From positions 1 to 64,000 of the forward strand of contig NZ_BMQM01000008.1 in NCBI RefSeq assembly GCF_014648115.1: a DNA stretch of 64,000 nucleotides, in the 5' to 3' direction. The position numbers and the translations under genes are program-made. This DNA comes from Deinococcus seoulensis. GTDB taxonomy: Bacteria; Deinococcota; Deinococci; Deinococcales; Deinococcaceae. The notes beneath the pieces were generated by a model. It did not search any database and was not told where the DNA came from. It worked only from the letters and a program-made list of their open reading frames with translations. Positions 34,997 through 46,450 of the stretch are shown in pieces; positions within the stretch are counted from its first letter, which is position 1, and each line of letters begins with the position of its first letter.

Positions 34997-36127
34997 TCAG
35001 GTCGTCAGGTACCGCGCGGGGTCTTTCAGGAAGCGGGCCTTGCAGTGCGGGCAGCAGAAGGCGTACGTCTGCCCGTCCAGCTCGGCGGTGTGCCGGGCCG
35101 GGAGGGTGACGGTCATGCCGCACACGGGGTCCACGGCGCTGCCCGCCTCTGCCGGGGCGGCGGGTTCGGCGTTCAGGACGGTCAGGGCCGGCAGGTCCAT
35201 CACCTGCGCCAGCAGCGTGGGCGGCACGGGGGACGGTTCGCCGGGGGTCGGAACGGGCGCGGCCGGTGCCGGAACAGCGGTGGGCGGCACAGAGGCCTGC
35301 CGGTCCAGTTGCACCAGTTCTGCCAGGACGCTCAGCGCCACCTCGTGCGGGGTGCGGGCGCCCACGTTCAGGCCTACGGGCGCGCGGATGCGGCCCAGGT
35401 CCGCGTCCCCGAAACCGCTCAGCATGGCCAGCGTCTCGCGGACGTTCGCGGCGCGTTTCGGGCTGGCCAGCAGGCCCACCGGGTTCGGCTGGGCGCGCAG
35501 CAACGCCTCGATGGCGGTTTCGTCGTAGTGCCCCTGCGACGCCACCACGCTTCGCACCCGCGCGCGCTGAGCGGCGGGCAGGGCCGACAGGCGGGCCGTC
35601 AGGGTACCCAGCGGCACGGCGTCCGGTTCGCCCGGCACCTCGTCGTCGTCCAGCACGCGCCACACGCGGTCGCCCATCAGGCCAGCGTGCGCGGCGATGG
35701 CCCGCGCGACCGGCGTGCGGCCCACCACGACCAGCAACCTGGGCGGCAGCAGCGGTTCGAGGAACACCTCGCTCTCCCCTTCCGACGCGCAGTTCATGGG
35801 CACCGTGACCCGCTCGGCGAAGGCGTGCTCGGCGTCCGGCGCGGCGCCCGGCACGATCCGCACCAGCCGCGCCTGCCCACCCTGCAACGCCAGCAGCGCC
35901 TGCCGCCGCACGATCTCGCGGGAGCACGCGCCCCCCACGAAGCCCTCCATGCGGCCGTCCGCGTGAATCAGGGCCTTGTCACCCACCTGCGCCGACACCG
36001 GCGCGCGGCGCGACACCACCGTCGCCACGACCGCCGACGCACCCTCACGCGCCAACTGCGCCAGCCGCTCGGGCAGGTCCGGAATGAATTCGGTGTCCCC
36101 GGTGGGACGCTGGGGATCAGGGGTCAT
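34997..36127 (-). CDS. XdhC/CoxI-family molybdenum hydroxylase maturation protein fused to a YHS domain
   Basis: A 376-residue protein: an XdhC/CoxI N-terminal region (ATVVSRRAPVSAQVGDKALI, 35-54, with GGACS near 65-69), a Rossmann domain LLVVVGRTPVARAIA (about 130-144), a Pro-rich linker, and a C-terminal YHS domain with DPVCGMTV and a CCPHCK metal-binding pair. XdhC-type proteins bind and sulfurate Moco before its insertion. Lying just downstream of coxL on the same strand, it likely serves the CO dehydrogenase. Its apparent ATG (36127-36125) is formed by the TCA flank and first base of MITE-like copy G, with GGAG 5 bases upstream inside that copy; its TGA stop lies on the flank of copy F. 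Confidence 0.82.
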   Translation of the reverse strand: MTPDPQRPTGDTEFIPDLPERLAQLAREGASAVVATVVSRRAPVSAQVGDKALIHADGRMEGFVGGACSREIVRRQALLALQGGQARLVRIVPGAAPDAEHAFAERVTVPMNCASEGESEVFLEPLLPPRLLVVVGRTPVARAIAAHAGLMGDRVWRVLDDDEVPGEPDAVPLGTLTARLSALPAAQRARVRSVVASQGHYDETAIEALLRAQPNPVGLLASPKRAANVRETLAMLSGFGDADLGRIRAPVGLNVGARTPHEVALSVLAELVQLDRQASVPPTAVPAPAAPVPTPGEPSPVPPTLLAQVMDLPALTVLNAEPAAPAEAGSAVDPVCGMTVTLPARHTAELDGQTYAFCCPHCKARFLKDPARYLTT

Positions 36128-36259
36128 ACGGTCTCCGATTGAATGGGCTGCAAAGCCCGTTCAATCCGAGCGGAGCGAGTGGGAGCAAAGAGGGTTCCGG
36201 GCGTGGAGTTGGCAACCCGGCGCCCTTCCGGGTTGGTGACGAAACAGACGGAATCCTCG
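36127..36259 (+). repeat. MITE-like dispersed repeat, copy G, plus adjoining fragment
   Basis: Starts TACGGTCTCCGATTGAATGG; the right end has decayed to CGGAATCCTCG and is followed directly by TCA and a second, truncated left end TACGGTCTCCAATGG (36263-36277). The left flank is TCA (36124-36126). The hairpin arms read AACCCGG and CCGGGTT. The second fragment suggests a nested or tandem insertion. Confidence 0.75.
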
Positions 36260-36333
36260 TCATACGGTCTCCAATGGATACACCCGCCCGGTCAGGGGCG
36301 GGGGAAGAAGGTTGATGTCGGGGGCAACTCCTG

Positions 36334-36490
36334 GGTCACCTGCAACCCCTCGGTCACCTGCAACCCCTCAGTCACCTGCGGTGACAGCTCCCCTTAAAGG
36401 GGAGCCACTTCAGTTTCAGCCTCCCCTTTAAGGGGAGGTGGCCCGCAGGGCCGGACTCGCAGAGCCGCGAAGCGGAGGGGTCAGGGGGGC
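36334..36490. repeat. 18-bp tandem repeat followed by R2-type palindromes
   Basis: GGTCACCTGCAACCCCTC occurs at 36334-36351 and 36352-36369 with a partial third unit. It runs into CTCCCCTTAAAGGGGAG and CTCCCCTTTAAGGGGAG and the tail GAAGCGGAGGGGTCAGG. This block lies between the coxL stop and xdhC and could reduce read-through into xdhC. Confidence 0.55.
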
Positions 36491-36496
36491 AGTTGG

Positions 36497-38871
36497 TCAG
36501 TCGCTTGCGGCGGCGGCTTCTGCGTTGCGGATGGCGCGCCAGACTTTCTCGCGGGTCAGGGGCATGTCGATGTGCGTGACACCCAGGGGCGCGAGGGCGT
36601 CCATGACGGCGTTCACGAACGCGGCGGGACTGCCGACGTTGGGGCTCTCGCCGACGCCCTTGGCGCCGATGGGGTGGTGGGGGCTGGGGGTGACGGTGCT
36701 GCCGGTCTCCCAGACGGGCGCCTCGACGCTGGTGGGGATCAGGTACTCCATGAAGTTCGGGGCCATGTTGTTGCCCTGTTCGTCGTAGGGGATTTCCTGC
36801 ATGAAGGCGATGGCAAAACCTTCGGTGAGGCCGCCGTGCACCTGTCCCTCGACGATCATGGGGTTGATGACGGTGCCGCAGTCGTCGATGGCGAGGAAGC
36901 GGCGGACCTTGACCTCGCCGGTCTCGGCGTCGACGTCCACGACGGCGATGTACGCGCCGTGCGGGAAGGTCATGTTGGGCGGGTCGTAGTACAGGCTGGC
37001 TTCCAGGCCGGGTTCGTTGCCCTCGCCGGGGTTGGTGTACGCGGCGAACGCGACTTCTTTCATGGTGACGCTGCGGCTGGGGACGCCCATCACCTGGAAT
37101 CGATGCTCGACCCATTCGATGTCCTCGGGGGCAGCTTCGAGCAGGTGCGCGGCGACTTTCCTGGCCTTCTCGCGCACGCGGCGGGCGGCGAGGGCCAGCG
37201 CGGCTCCGGCGACCGGGGTGCTGCGGCTGGCGTAGGTGCCCAGGCCGTAGGGGGCGGTGTCGGTGTCGCCCTCCTCGACCAGCAGGTTCTGGGGGTCCAG
37301 GCCGAGTTCCTCGGCGACGATCTGCGCCCAGGTGGTTTCGTGACCCTGGCCCTGGCTTTTCGTGCCGGTGCGGATGATGCCGGTCCCGGTGGGGTGGATG
37401 CGGATCTCGGCGGAGTCGAACATCTTGATGCCCAGGATGTCGAAGTGCTTGCTGGGGCCGGCGCCGACGACCTCGGTGAAGGTGCTGATGCCGATGCCCA
37501 TGTACTCGCCACGGGCGCGTTTCTCGGCCTGCTCGCGCCTGAGTTCGGCGTACCCGATCTGGTTCAGGGCCTTGTCCATGGTGCCTTCGTAGTCGCCGCT
37601 GTCGTACGTGAAGCCCAGGGCGCTGTCGTACGGGAACTGGTCCTTGCGCACGAAGTTCTTGCGGCGCAGTTCGGCGGGGTCCATGGTGAGTTTCTGCGCC
37701 AGGATGTCCATGCCGCGCTCGATGGCGTAACTGGCCTCAGTCACGCGGAACGAGCAGCGGTACGCGACGCCGCCCGGCGCCTTGTTCGTGAAGTACGCGT
37801 CGAGTTCCGCGAACGCGACCGGGAACTGGTAACTGCCGGTCACGACGCCGAACATCCCGGCCGGGTACTTGCTGGGGTCGGCGGCCGCGTCGAACGCGCC
37901 GTGGTCGGCGACCGTCTTGACTTTCAGGGCGGTGACGGTGCCGTCCTTCTTCGCGCCGATGGTGACGTCCATGTGGTAGTCGCGGGCGAAGCCGGTGGTG
38001 GTGAGGTTCTCGGTGCGGGTCTCGATCCACTTGACGGGCGTCTTGAGGATCAGGGCGCCCACGATGGCGCACACGTAGCCGGGGTACACCGGGACCTTGT
38101 TGCCAAAACCCCCGCCGATGTCCGGGGAGATCACGCGGATCTTGTCCTCGGGAATGCCGGTCACGAGCGAGATGGCGGTGCGGTACACGTGCGGCGCCTG
38201 ACTGGTCACCCAGAAGTGCAGGCGGCCCATGGCGTCGAACTGCGCGACGCAGCCGCAGGGTTCCAGCGGGGCGGGGTGGCAGCGGGGCGCGTAGATGCGC
38301 TCGGTGACCACGACCTCGGAGTCGTCCAGCGCGGCCTGCGTGCCGTCCCGGTCGCCGCTGTCCCAGTGGTAGATGTGGTTGGTCCTGTCCTCGCGGTCGT
38401 CGCGCAGGATGACCTCGTCCTTCATGGAGTCGAAGGGACTGATGACCGGGTCCAGGGGTTCGTAGTCCACGTCCACCAGTTCGGCGGCGTCGCGGGCGGC
38501 CTCGCGGGTCTCGGCGAACACGGCCGCGACCTCCTGATGCTGGAACAGGACCTTGCCGACGGCCAGGACCATCTGCTTGTCGAAGCCGTGGAAGGTGGGC
38601 AGCCACGCCAGCGACGCGGCCACGAGGTCCTCGCCGGTGATGACGGCCTTCACGCCCGGCACGGCCAGCGCGGCCTCCTTGTCGATGCTCTTGATGTTCG
38701 CGTGCGGGTAGGGGCTGTGCACGATGGCCATGTACAGCATGCCGGGCAGGCGCATGTCGTCCACGTAGTTGCCGTTCCCGGTCAGGAAGCGGGGGTCTTC
38801 CTTGCGTTTCATGCCCTTGCCCATGGTCAGGGTCTGCGGGCCTGCGTTGTTGGTGGCGTCGGTTTCGATGC

Positions 38872-38875
<4 letters not shown>
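36497..38875 (-). CDS. coxL: Aerobic carbon monoxide dehydrogenase large subunit, form I
   Basis: A 792-residue Mo-Cu CO dehydrogenase catalytic subunit. The diagnostic form I loop AYRCSFR is at 371-377, with C374 as the ligand of the Mo-S-Cu cluster; form II enzymes have AYRGAGR. GGGFGNK (254-260) and the catalytic E743 in KGVGESPNVG are also present. The enzyme oxidises CO to CO2 and passes electrons through CoxS and CoxM to the respiratory chain. The GTG start at 38875 overlaps the coxS stop (GTGA), with GGAGGAG upstream. The length is close to the Oligotropha enzyme (about 809). No coxD, E, F or G genes are in the window, apart from the xdhC-like gene. Confidence 0.94.
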
Positions 38876-39425
<550 letters not shown>

Positions 39426-39429
<4 letters not shown>

Positions 39430-40307
39430 GCGGTCACTCCCGTGCCCAGGCGGGCGGCGCTGGCGCGAAGGCCGCGCGCGACGAGCACGCGGGCCATGTC
39501 TTTCTTGTACTCCACGCTGCCGCGCGTGTCCGCGAAGGGGTCACTGGCGGCGCGGGCTTCCTCGCTGGCGGCGCGGATGACGTCCTCGGTCAGCAGCTGG
39601 CCCAGCAGCAGTTTCTCGGCGGCGTCCACCCGGACCGGGCGGGGGCCGGCGGCGGTCAGGGCGACCCCGGCGTGCGTGACGCGGCCGTCCTCGCCCAGCG
39701 TGATCTGCACGGCGGCGGCGGCGGTGGCGTAATCCCCGACCTTGCGTTCGATCTTCTGGTACGAGCCGTGCGTGCGGCCGTCCGGGGTGGGAAAGCGCAC
39801 CTCGACGGCCAGTTCGCCCTCTTCCAGCGAGGTCTGGAAGGAGTCCACCAGGAACTCGTCGATGGGGATCAGGCGTTCGCCGCTGGCGCTGCGGGCGACC
39901 ATCACGGCGCGCGCAGCGAGGGCCGCCGCGCCCCAGTCGCCGCTGGGGTCGCTGTGGCACAGGCTGCCGACGACCGTGCCCAGGCAGCGCACGACCGGGT
40001 CCGCCACGACGGCGCCGGTGTCGGTCAGGAGGCTGTAGCGGGCGCGGACGTTCGCGTCGCGTTCCAGGGTCACGTCGCGGGTCATGGCGCCGACGCGCAG
40101 TTCGCCGCCTTCCTCGTGCAGGTAGCCCAGGTCCTTCACGCCGCCCAGGTCGACCAGCACGGCCGGGCGGGCCAGGCGCAGGCGCATGGCGGGAATCAGG
40201 CTCTGCCCGCCAGCCAGGATGCGGGCCTCGGCGCCGTGCTGGGCGAGCGCGGCCAGGGCCTCCTCTGCGGAGTGGGCGCGGATGTAATCGAATGCAGCTG
40301 GAAACAC
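39426..40307 (-). CDS. coxM: Carbon monoxide dehydrogenase medium subunit (FAD)
   Basis: A 293-residue flavoprotein subunit. LAGGQSLIPAMRLRLARP near 33-50 and TVVGSLCHSDPSGD near 110-123 are the FAD-binding motifs; KIERKVGDYATAAAAVQ matches CoxM closely. It accepts electrons from CoxS. The GTG at 40307 is chosen because GGGGGAG lies 3-9 bases upstream and the protein then starts MFPAAFDYIRAHS, as in known CoxM; a longer frame to 40559 has no homology. It is the promoter-proximal gene of the operon. Confidence 0.9.
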
Positions 40308-40416
40308 GTTCTCCCCCTTGCCGGACGTGGCCCGGCACGTGAAACTTCCCTGGTCGGTGATGCGATAGGACTTCTGGCCGGTCAATCCGGCATCAATTGC
40401 GCTTGATTCACCATTC

Positions 40417-40444
40417 AGTATGAAGCCTTTCTGAAGATTTGCAA
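40417..40444 (-). promoter_or_regulatory. Candidate cox promoter TTGCAA-16-CATACT
   Basis: On the minus strand TTGCAA (40444-40439) and CATACT (40422-40417) are 16 bp apart. This would give a 5' untranslated region of about 100 bases before the coxM GTG, unlike the leaderless genes elsewhere. The match is moderate. Confidence 0.4.
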
Positions 40445-40610
40445 AGCGAGAATGACCACAACAGAGGCCCTGCACCCGCGCTGGGAGAAAGAAAAACCCG
40501 CCCGGCCCGGCAGCGGGCGCGTGCAGGCGCGGAAAAAAGGCGTGCAGTACGTACTCCATCAGCCGGGCAGGCTGCGGGAAGAGGCTCGCGGCAACAGCAG
40601 AACAGAACGG

Positions 40611-40669
40611 CAGACAGCACAGAGGTGGACCTCCGGGCGTTCACCCAGGGTCCACCTCTGTGCTGTCTG
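40611..40669. terminator. Perfect 21-bp inverted repeat, probable catalase terminator
   Basis: CAGACAGCACAGAGGTGGACC (40611-40631; 21 bases) and its exact complement at 40649-40669 enclose a 17-base loop. It lies downstream of the catalase gene beyond MITE-like copy H and upstream of the cox promoter. No T run follows on the minus strand. Perfect pairing over 21 bp suggests recent origin or strong selection. Confidence 0.5.
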
Positions 40670-40738
40670 CTCTTGCTGTCGCCTGCTCAGGACCGGATCG
40701 GAAGGCCGCGCGGGCCTGTCAATCCGGGCGGCGGGTCA

Positions 40739-40892
40739 TACGGATTCCGTTTATTTCGTTGACAGATCGGAACACCACCGATCTGTCAACTCCACGTCCG
40801 GAACCCGCTTCAACTCCTACTCGCTCTGCTTCGCAGCTCTACGAGTCCGCTCGGACCCAGCGGCTTTATAAGCCATTCAATCGGAGTCCGTA
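40739..40892 (-). repeat. MITE-like dispersed repeat, copy H (154 bp, long form)
   Basis: Starts TACGGATTCCGTTTATTTCG and ends TCGGAGTCCGTA. TCA flanks both sides (40736-40738 and 40893-40895); the right one is the complement of the catalase stop codon. The hairpin TTGACAGATCGG/CCGATCTGTCAA is intact. It is among the best preserved long copies. Confidence 0.9.
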
Positions 40893-42521
40893 TCAGTCGT
40901 CGGCGCTGACGGCCATCTGGGGTTTCTGGTCGCCGCCGGCCGCGTGGGTGTGCGTTTCGGTCAGCAGGTCGGTCAGTTCGGGTTTGGCCATGGCGCGCTT
41001 CTTTGCGATGCCGTCGCGGACGCCGCTGGACAGTTCGGCCGAGACTTTCTCCAGGTGGCCCACGAAGCGGTCCACGATGAAGTCCGGCACGCCTGCCAGC
41101 GCTCCGGCGAAGTTCATGGCAAGGCGACCGCGTTCGCCCTCGCTCATGACGCGGTACAGCTCGCGCGGCTGGCCGTACAGGTCGGCGTCGTCCTCGGGCC
41201 AGCCGTAACGGTCGGCCATGCTGCCCAGCGGCATGGGGGGCTCCTGCAGGGTGTCGGCGGGCACGTCGGGGCCACCGTACGAGTTGGGTTCGTACACGGG
41301 CGTACCGCCGAAGTTCCCGTCGAAACGGGTCTGGCCGTCGCGGTGGTAGGTCATGACGGGGCAGGCGGCCTTGTTGACGGGCAGCGCGGCGTAGTTGATG
41401 CCGATGCGGTAGCGGTGGGCGTCGGCGTAGCTCATCAGGCGGGCCTGGAGCATCTTGTCGGGGCTGGCCCCGAAACCGCGCGGCATGTTGCTGGGCTCGA
41501 ACGCAGCCTGCTCGATCTCGGCGAAGTAGTTCTGGGGGTTCTCGTTCAGTTCGAACTCACCGACCTGCATCAGGGGGTAGTCGGCGTGCGGCCAGACCTT
41601 CGTCAGGTCGAAGGGGTTGATGTGGTACGTCTCGGCGTCCGCCTCGGGCATGACCTGGATGCTGACGGTCCACTTGGGGTAGTCGCCCTGGTCGATGGCG
41701 TCGAACAGGTCCTGGAAGTGGTAGTCGCTGTTCTCGGAGGCGATCTTCGCGGCGAGGTCCTCGGTGAGGTTCTGCACGCCCTGCTGGCTGTGGAAGTGCC
41801 ACTTGACGTAGAAGCGTTCGCCCTGCTCGTTCCAGAGGCTGTAGGTGTGGCTGGAGTAACCGTTCATGAAGCGGTAGGAGCGGGGCAGGCCGCGGTCGCC
41901 GAACAGGTACATGACCTGATGCAGGCTCTCGGGGCGCAGGCTCCAGAAGTCGAACTGCATGGCGTTGCTGCGTCGTCCCGTGACCGGGTGGCGTTTCTGG
42001 CTGTGGATGAAGTCCTGGAATTTGATGGCGTCACGCACGAAGAAGATGGGGGTGTTGTTGCCCACCATGTCCCAGTTGCCGTCCTCGGTGTAGAACTTCA
42101 GGGCGAAGCCGCGCGGGTCGCGGACGGTGTCGGGGAAGCCGCGTTCACCGGCGACGGTGCTGAAACGGGCCAGCATGCGGCACTCGGTGCCTTCCTTCTG
42201 GAAGAGTTTCGCGGCCGTCAGTTCAGGGATGGCGCGCGTGACACGGAAAGTCCCGAAGGCGCCGCTGCCCTTGGCGTGCACGACGCGCTCGGGGACGCGT
42301 TCGCGGTTGAAGTGCGCCATGCGTTCGAGCAGGTGCCAGTCCTGCAGCAGCACGGGGCCGCGCTGTCCGGCGGTCAGGCTGTTGGTGTTGCTGGGGGCGG
42401 CGTTGCCGGAGTGGTTGGTCAGGCGTCCCTGGGGGGCCTGGGGGGCGGTGGTTTTCATGTCGGCGGACTCGGTGGGCGCGTATGCGGTGTCCTTCTGGTC
42501 GGGCATGGTCTGGTCGGGCAT
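40893..42521 (-). CDS. katA: Catalase, monofunctional heme type
   Basis: A 542-residue clade-type heme catalase that dismutates hydrogen peroxide. The distal His82 (RVVHAKG), Asn155 (MVGNNTP) and proximal heme ligand Tyr365 (RLMSYADAHRYR) are in place. It resembles the major catalase of D. radiodurans in length and sequence (recall). The ATG at 42521 has AGGAGA 5 bases upstream; a second in-frame ATG five codons later is possible. The upstream 120 bp include an AT-rich patch with TTGACT that may hold the promoter, but I could not assign it. The TGA stop coincides with the flank of MITE-like copy H. Confidence 0.94.
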   Translation of the reverse strand: MPDQTMPDQKDTAYAPTESADMKTTAPQAPQGRLTNHSGNAAPSNTNSLTAGQRGPVLLQDWHLLERMAHFNRERVPERVVHAKGSGAFGTFRVTRAIPELTAAKLFQKEGTECRMLARFSTVAGERGFPDTVRDPRGFALKFYTEDGNWDMVGNNTPIFFVRDAIKFQDFIHSQKRHPVTGRRSNAMQFDFWSLRPESLHQVMYLFGDRGLPRSYRFMNGYSSHTYSLWNEQGERFYVKWHFHSQQGVQNLTEDLAAKIASENSDYHFQDLFDAIDQGDYPKWTVSIQVMPEADAETYHINPFDLTKVWPHADYPLMQVGEFELNENPQNYFAEIEQAAFEPSNMPRGFGASPDKMLQARLMSYADAHRYRIGINYAALPVNKAACPVMTYHRDGQTRFDGNFGGTPVYEPNSYGGPDVPADTLQEPPMPLGSMADRYGWPEDDADLYGQPRELYRVMSEGERGRLAMNFAGALAGVPDFIVDRFVGHLEKVSAELSSGVRDGIAKKRAMAKPELTDLLTETHTHAAGGDQKPQMAVSADD

Positions 42522-42747
42522 GGTGCTCTCCTGTGTGGACGGGCGCCTGGGGGGCAGGGGCCGCTGCGGGGACCGGGAGTGGGTGGACGCTGAACCCTCC
42601 TACCTTAATAGGAAGGCTTCTCAATAGCGTGAGGGAATACTAAGGCAAGAGTCAAGCCCAGACTCACCCGGATCGCACCCCGGCGTGAACGCCGACCCGT
42701 CCTGCCTGACAGCCCAACCTCACGGCGCCCGATTCACGGCGTCAGCT

Positions 42748-43197
42748 TCACGGCGCGGCGGCCGCTTTCGGCGCCAGCCGGAACTCACGGTCACGCTCCA
42801 GCTGCATCAGCACCGACACCTGCCCGCTACTGACCTGCACCTCACACGACAGCACCCCGGACGGCAACGCCCCCGGCAGCGCGTCCACGCACGGCTGCCC
42901 GTACGACACGTTCACGGACGGCCCGGTCGCCAGCACCGCCGTCTGCACCCGCACCGCGTACTCCCGCAGCGCGCGCCCCTGCACCGACAGGACCGCCACC
43001 ATCAGCGCAATCCCCGCCGCGAAGCCCACGATCACCCACACGAACGTCCGGAGTGTCCGCGCCCGCATCTCCGGCGTCACCTCACGCACACCACCCGCCC
43101 CGGACGGAACGCCCCCACCGGGCCGGACCTTCTGGGCAGACTGGACCTTCTGACTGTTCTGGGCTTTCTGACTGTTCTGGCCGGGACGCTTGCTCAC
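42748..43197 (-). CDS. Small membrane-anchored hypothetical protein
   Basis: A 149-residue protein with a Lys/Gln-rich N-terminus containing short repeats (QKAQNSQKVQSAQK), one transmembrane helix (about 51-71, TFVWVIVGFAAGIALMVAVLS) and a C-terminal domain of about 75 residues with two cysteines (C102 and C117, in QPCVDALPG and VLSCEVQ) that may form a disulphide outside the membrane. Family unknown. It starts with GTG at 43197, 7 bases after TAGGGT on the minus strand (43210-43205), so the message is probably leaderless. It diverges from the carboxynorspermidine synthase gene. Confidence 0.72.
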   Translation of the reverse strand: MSKRPGQNSQKAQNSQKVQSAQKVRPGGGVPSGAGGVREVTPEMRARTLRTFVWVIVGFAAGIALMVAVLSVQGRALREYAVRVQTAVLATGPSVNVSYGQPCVDALPGALPSGVLSCEVQVSSGQVSVLMQLERDREFRLAPKAAAAP

Positions 43198-43252
43198 GCC
43201 TCACACCCTACCCTGACCAGCGGGCCGCACCCGGCACGGTAAGATGCGCGCC

Positions 43253-44470
<1,218 letters not shown>

Positions 44471-44489
44471 CCCTGACCGTCAGGAACGC

Positions 44490-44514
44490 GCGCCGCCCGG
44501 AGATGGGGCGGCGC
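44490..44514. terminator. Terminator after carboxynorspermidine synthase
   Basis: GCGCCGCCC (44490-44498) pairs with GGGCGGCGC (44506-44514) around a 7-base loop and is followed by ACTTTCTGTTCC. It lies between convergent genes and may serve both. Confidence 0.7.
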
Positions 44515-44554
44515 ACTTTCTGTTCCCGCTGGCCTGACGACGCAGTGGGCTGCG

Positions 44555-46240
44555 TCAGTCGGTGGCGACGTGCGCGGCGACCTGAGAGCCACCGACCGGC
44601 AGCGGCTGCTGTCCCAGGATGAAGTCAGCGGCCTTCTCAGCGATCATAAGGGTGGGGGCGTTCGTGTTGCCGCGCGTGATGGTGGGCATGACGCTGGCGT
44701 CAGCGACCCACAGGCGGCTGATCCCGTGGACGCGCAACTGGTCGTCGACGACGGCCAGGTCGTCGTGGCCCATGCGGCAGGTGCCGACCGGGTGGTAGAT
44801 GGTCATGGCTTCCTGCCGGATGTACTCCTCCAGATCGGCGCGCTGCGTGAGATTCTCGCCGGGCATCACCTCGTCCAGTCGGTAGGGGGCCAGGGCGGCG
44901 GTAGCGCCCACCTGCCGGGCCAGTTCCACGCCGCGCACCAGGACGTCCAGGTCGTGCGGGTCCGAGAGGTAGTTGGGTTCGATGCTCGGGCGGGCCTGCG
45001 GGTCGGCGCTGGTCACGCGGATCTCCCCACGGCTGCGGGGCGCGACCAGGGACGGGAGCAGCGTGTAGTGATGGCCGTCCAGTTCCCGGAACCCGTGGTC
45101 CACGAACAGGGCCGCGCCGTTATGGAATTGCAGGTCCGGGGCGGGCAGTGACGGGTCGGTTTTCATGAAGCCGCCCGTCTCGCCGACGTTGCTGCACAGC
45201 ATGCCGCGCTGCTCGCTCATGTACAGGCTCATCTGGGCCTCGCTGGTGGCGTCTTTCAGGCCGGGCGTCTCGGTGGCGTACACGACCGGCACGAACAGGT
45301 GATCTTGCAGGTTCTTGCCGACGCCGGGCAGGTCGTGCAGGACCGGGATGCCGGCGGCTTCCAGTTGCGCCCGCTCTCCGATGCCGGACAGCATCAGCAG
45401 GTGCGGGCTGGTGATCGCGCCCGCCGCGAGAATCACGCCCCGGCTGGCCGTGACCTGCCGCGCGCCCGCGCCGTCCTGGTACTCCACGCCCGTCGCCTGC
45501 CGGCCGTCCAGCAGGATGCGGGTCACGTGCGCGCCCGTCCGGGCTTCCAGGGTGCCGGGGCCGCTGCGGGCCAGGGCGGGACGCAGGTACGCCACGGCCG
45601 CCGAGTGCCGCGCCCCGCCCTTCTGCGTGACGTGGTAGCGGCCCACGCCTTCCATCTGCGGGCCGTTGAAGTCGTCGTTGGCGGGGTGGCCCAGTTCCTC
45701 GAAACCGGCGGTGATCGCGTCGCAGATCTCATGCGTGTAACGGCGGTTCTCGACGTGCAACGGGCCGCCCGCGCCGTGATACTCGCTCTGGCCGCCCTCG
45801 AAATCCTCGCCCCGCCGGAAGTACGGCAGCACATCGTCGTACCCCCAGCCCCGGTTGCCAGCGGCGGCCCAGGCGTCGAAATCGGCGCGGTGACCGCGAA
45901 TGTAGATCATCGCGTTGATGGAACTGCTGCCGCCCAGCATCTTGCCGCGCGGCCAGTACAGGCGGCGGCCGTTCAGGTGCTCCTGGGCCTCGGTCTCGTA
46001 GTTCCAGTCGAGGGGCGACTTGAACAGTTTCGGGAAGGCCGCCGGAATGTGAATCTCGGGCGTCTCGTCCGGCACTCCGGCCTCCAGCAGCAGGACCTGC
46101 GCGCCGCCTTCCTGCAACCGGGCCGCGACGGCGCACCCGCCGGAACCCGCGCCGATCACCACGTACTCGAACTGCTCTTCCCCGGCGGCATGCGCGGACT
46201 GCTCCTGACTGACACTGACCTGCTGATCGTGGGTTGACAT
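44555..46240 (-). CDS. GMC-family oxidoreductase (choline/alcohol dehydrogenase type)
   Basis: A 561-residue FAD-dependent GMC oxidoreductase. GAGSGG (30-35) binds ADP of FAD, WPRGKMLGGSSSINAMIYIRG is PROSITE-type GMC signature 1, GAITSPHLLMLSGIG is signature 2, and HPVGTCRMG near the C-terminus holds the catalytic His. The sequence resembles choline dehydrogenase and PEG/alcohol dehydrogenases; substrate unknown. No betaine aldehyde dehydrogenase lies next to it, so a betaine pathway cannot be claimed. The ATG has GGGAGG 6 bases upstream. Confidence 0.87.
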   Translation of the reverse strand: MSTHDQQVSVSQEQSAHAAGEEQFEYVVIGAGSGGCAVAARLQEGGAQVLLLEAGVPDETPEIHIPAAFPKLFKSPLDWNYETEAQEHLNGRRLYWPRGKMLGGSSSINAMIYIRGHRADFDAWAAAGNRGWGYDDVLPYFRRGEDFEGGQSEYHGAGGPLHVENRRYTHEICDAITAGFEELGHPANDDFNGPQMEGVGRYHVTQKGGARHSAAVAYLRPALARSGPGTLEARTGAHVTRILLDGRQATGVEYQDGAGARQVTASRGVILAAGAITSPHLLMLSGIGERAQLEAAGIPVLHDLPGVGKNLQDHLFVPVVYATETPGLKDATSEAQMSLYMSEQRGMLCSNVGETGGFMKTDPSLPAPDLQFHNGAALFVDHGFRELDGHHYTLLPSLVAPRSRGEIRVTSADPQARPSIEPNYLSDPHDLDVLVRGVELARQVGATAALAPYRLDEVMPGENLTQRADLEEYIRQEAMTIYHPVGTCRMGHDDLAVVDDQLRVHGISRLWVADASVMPTITRGNTNAPTLMIAEKAADFILGQQPLPVGGSQVAAHVATD

Positions 46241-46450
46241 GACTGACCTCCCTGATGCAAAGCGAGCAGCGAGCGCAGCCGGGCCTCCCGGGTGGGCCGG
46301 GCCTGGGTCGCCTGTTTGTGTGTGCAGGCCAGTATAGGACGCCGGAGGTTGGTATCAGGCTGGCGGACAGGCAGAGGGGGAGAACATCGGGTATCCGGGT
46401 CCGGCGCAGGTTCGCTGCCGCGCGGAACCGGGAGAAGGTAGGGTCAGGGC

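Larger units (their letters stand above)
40308..40735. other. cox operon upstream region
   Basis: No gene is seen in this roughly 430-bp region. It holds a candidate cox promoter (40417-40444) and a perfect inverted repeat (40611-40669). The region 40380-40450 is more AT-rich than its surroundings. No binding site for a known CO sensor (CooA, RcoM) could be recognised. Confidence 0.5.

Noticed and set aside
34876..35109. Short open frames running through the MITE-like copies (also at 40660 and 2451)
   Set aside because: The frames reflect a lack of stops in the repeat, not genes: no ribosome-binding site, no conserved length, and they read through both ends into unrelated DNA. Only copy E is part of a real coding frame.
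40893..42660. A PerR/OxyR-like operator upstream of the catalase
   Set aside because: The AT-rich patch has no palindrome that matches those boxes when the arms are compared base by base.
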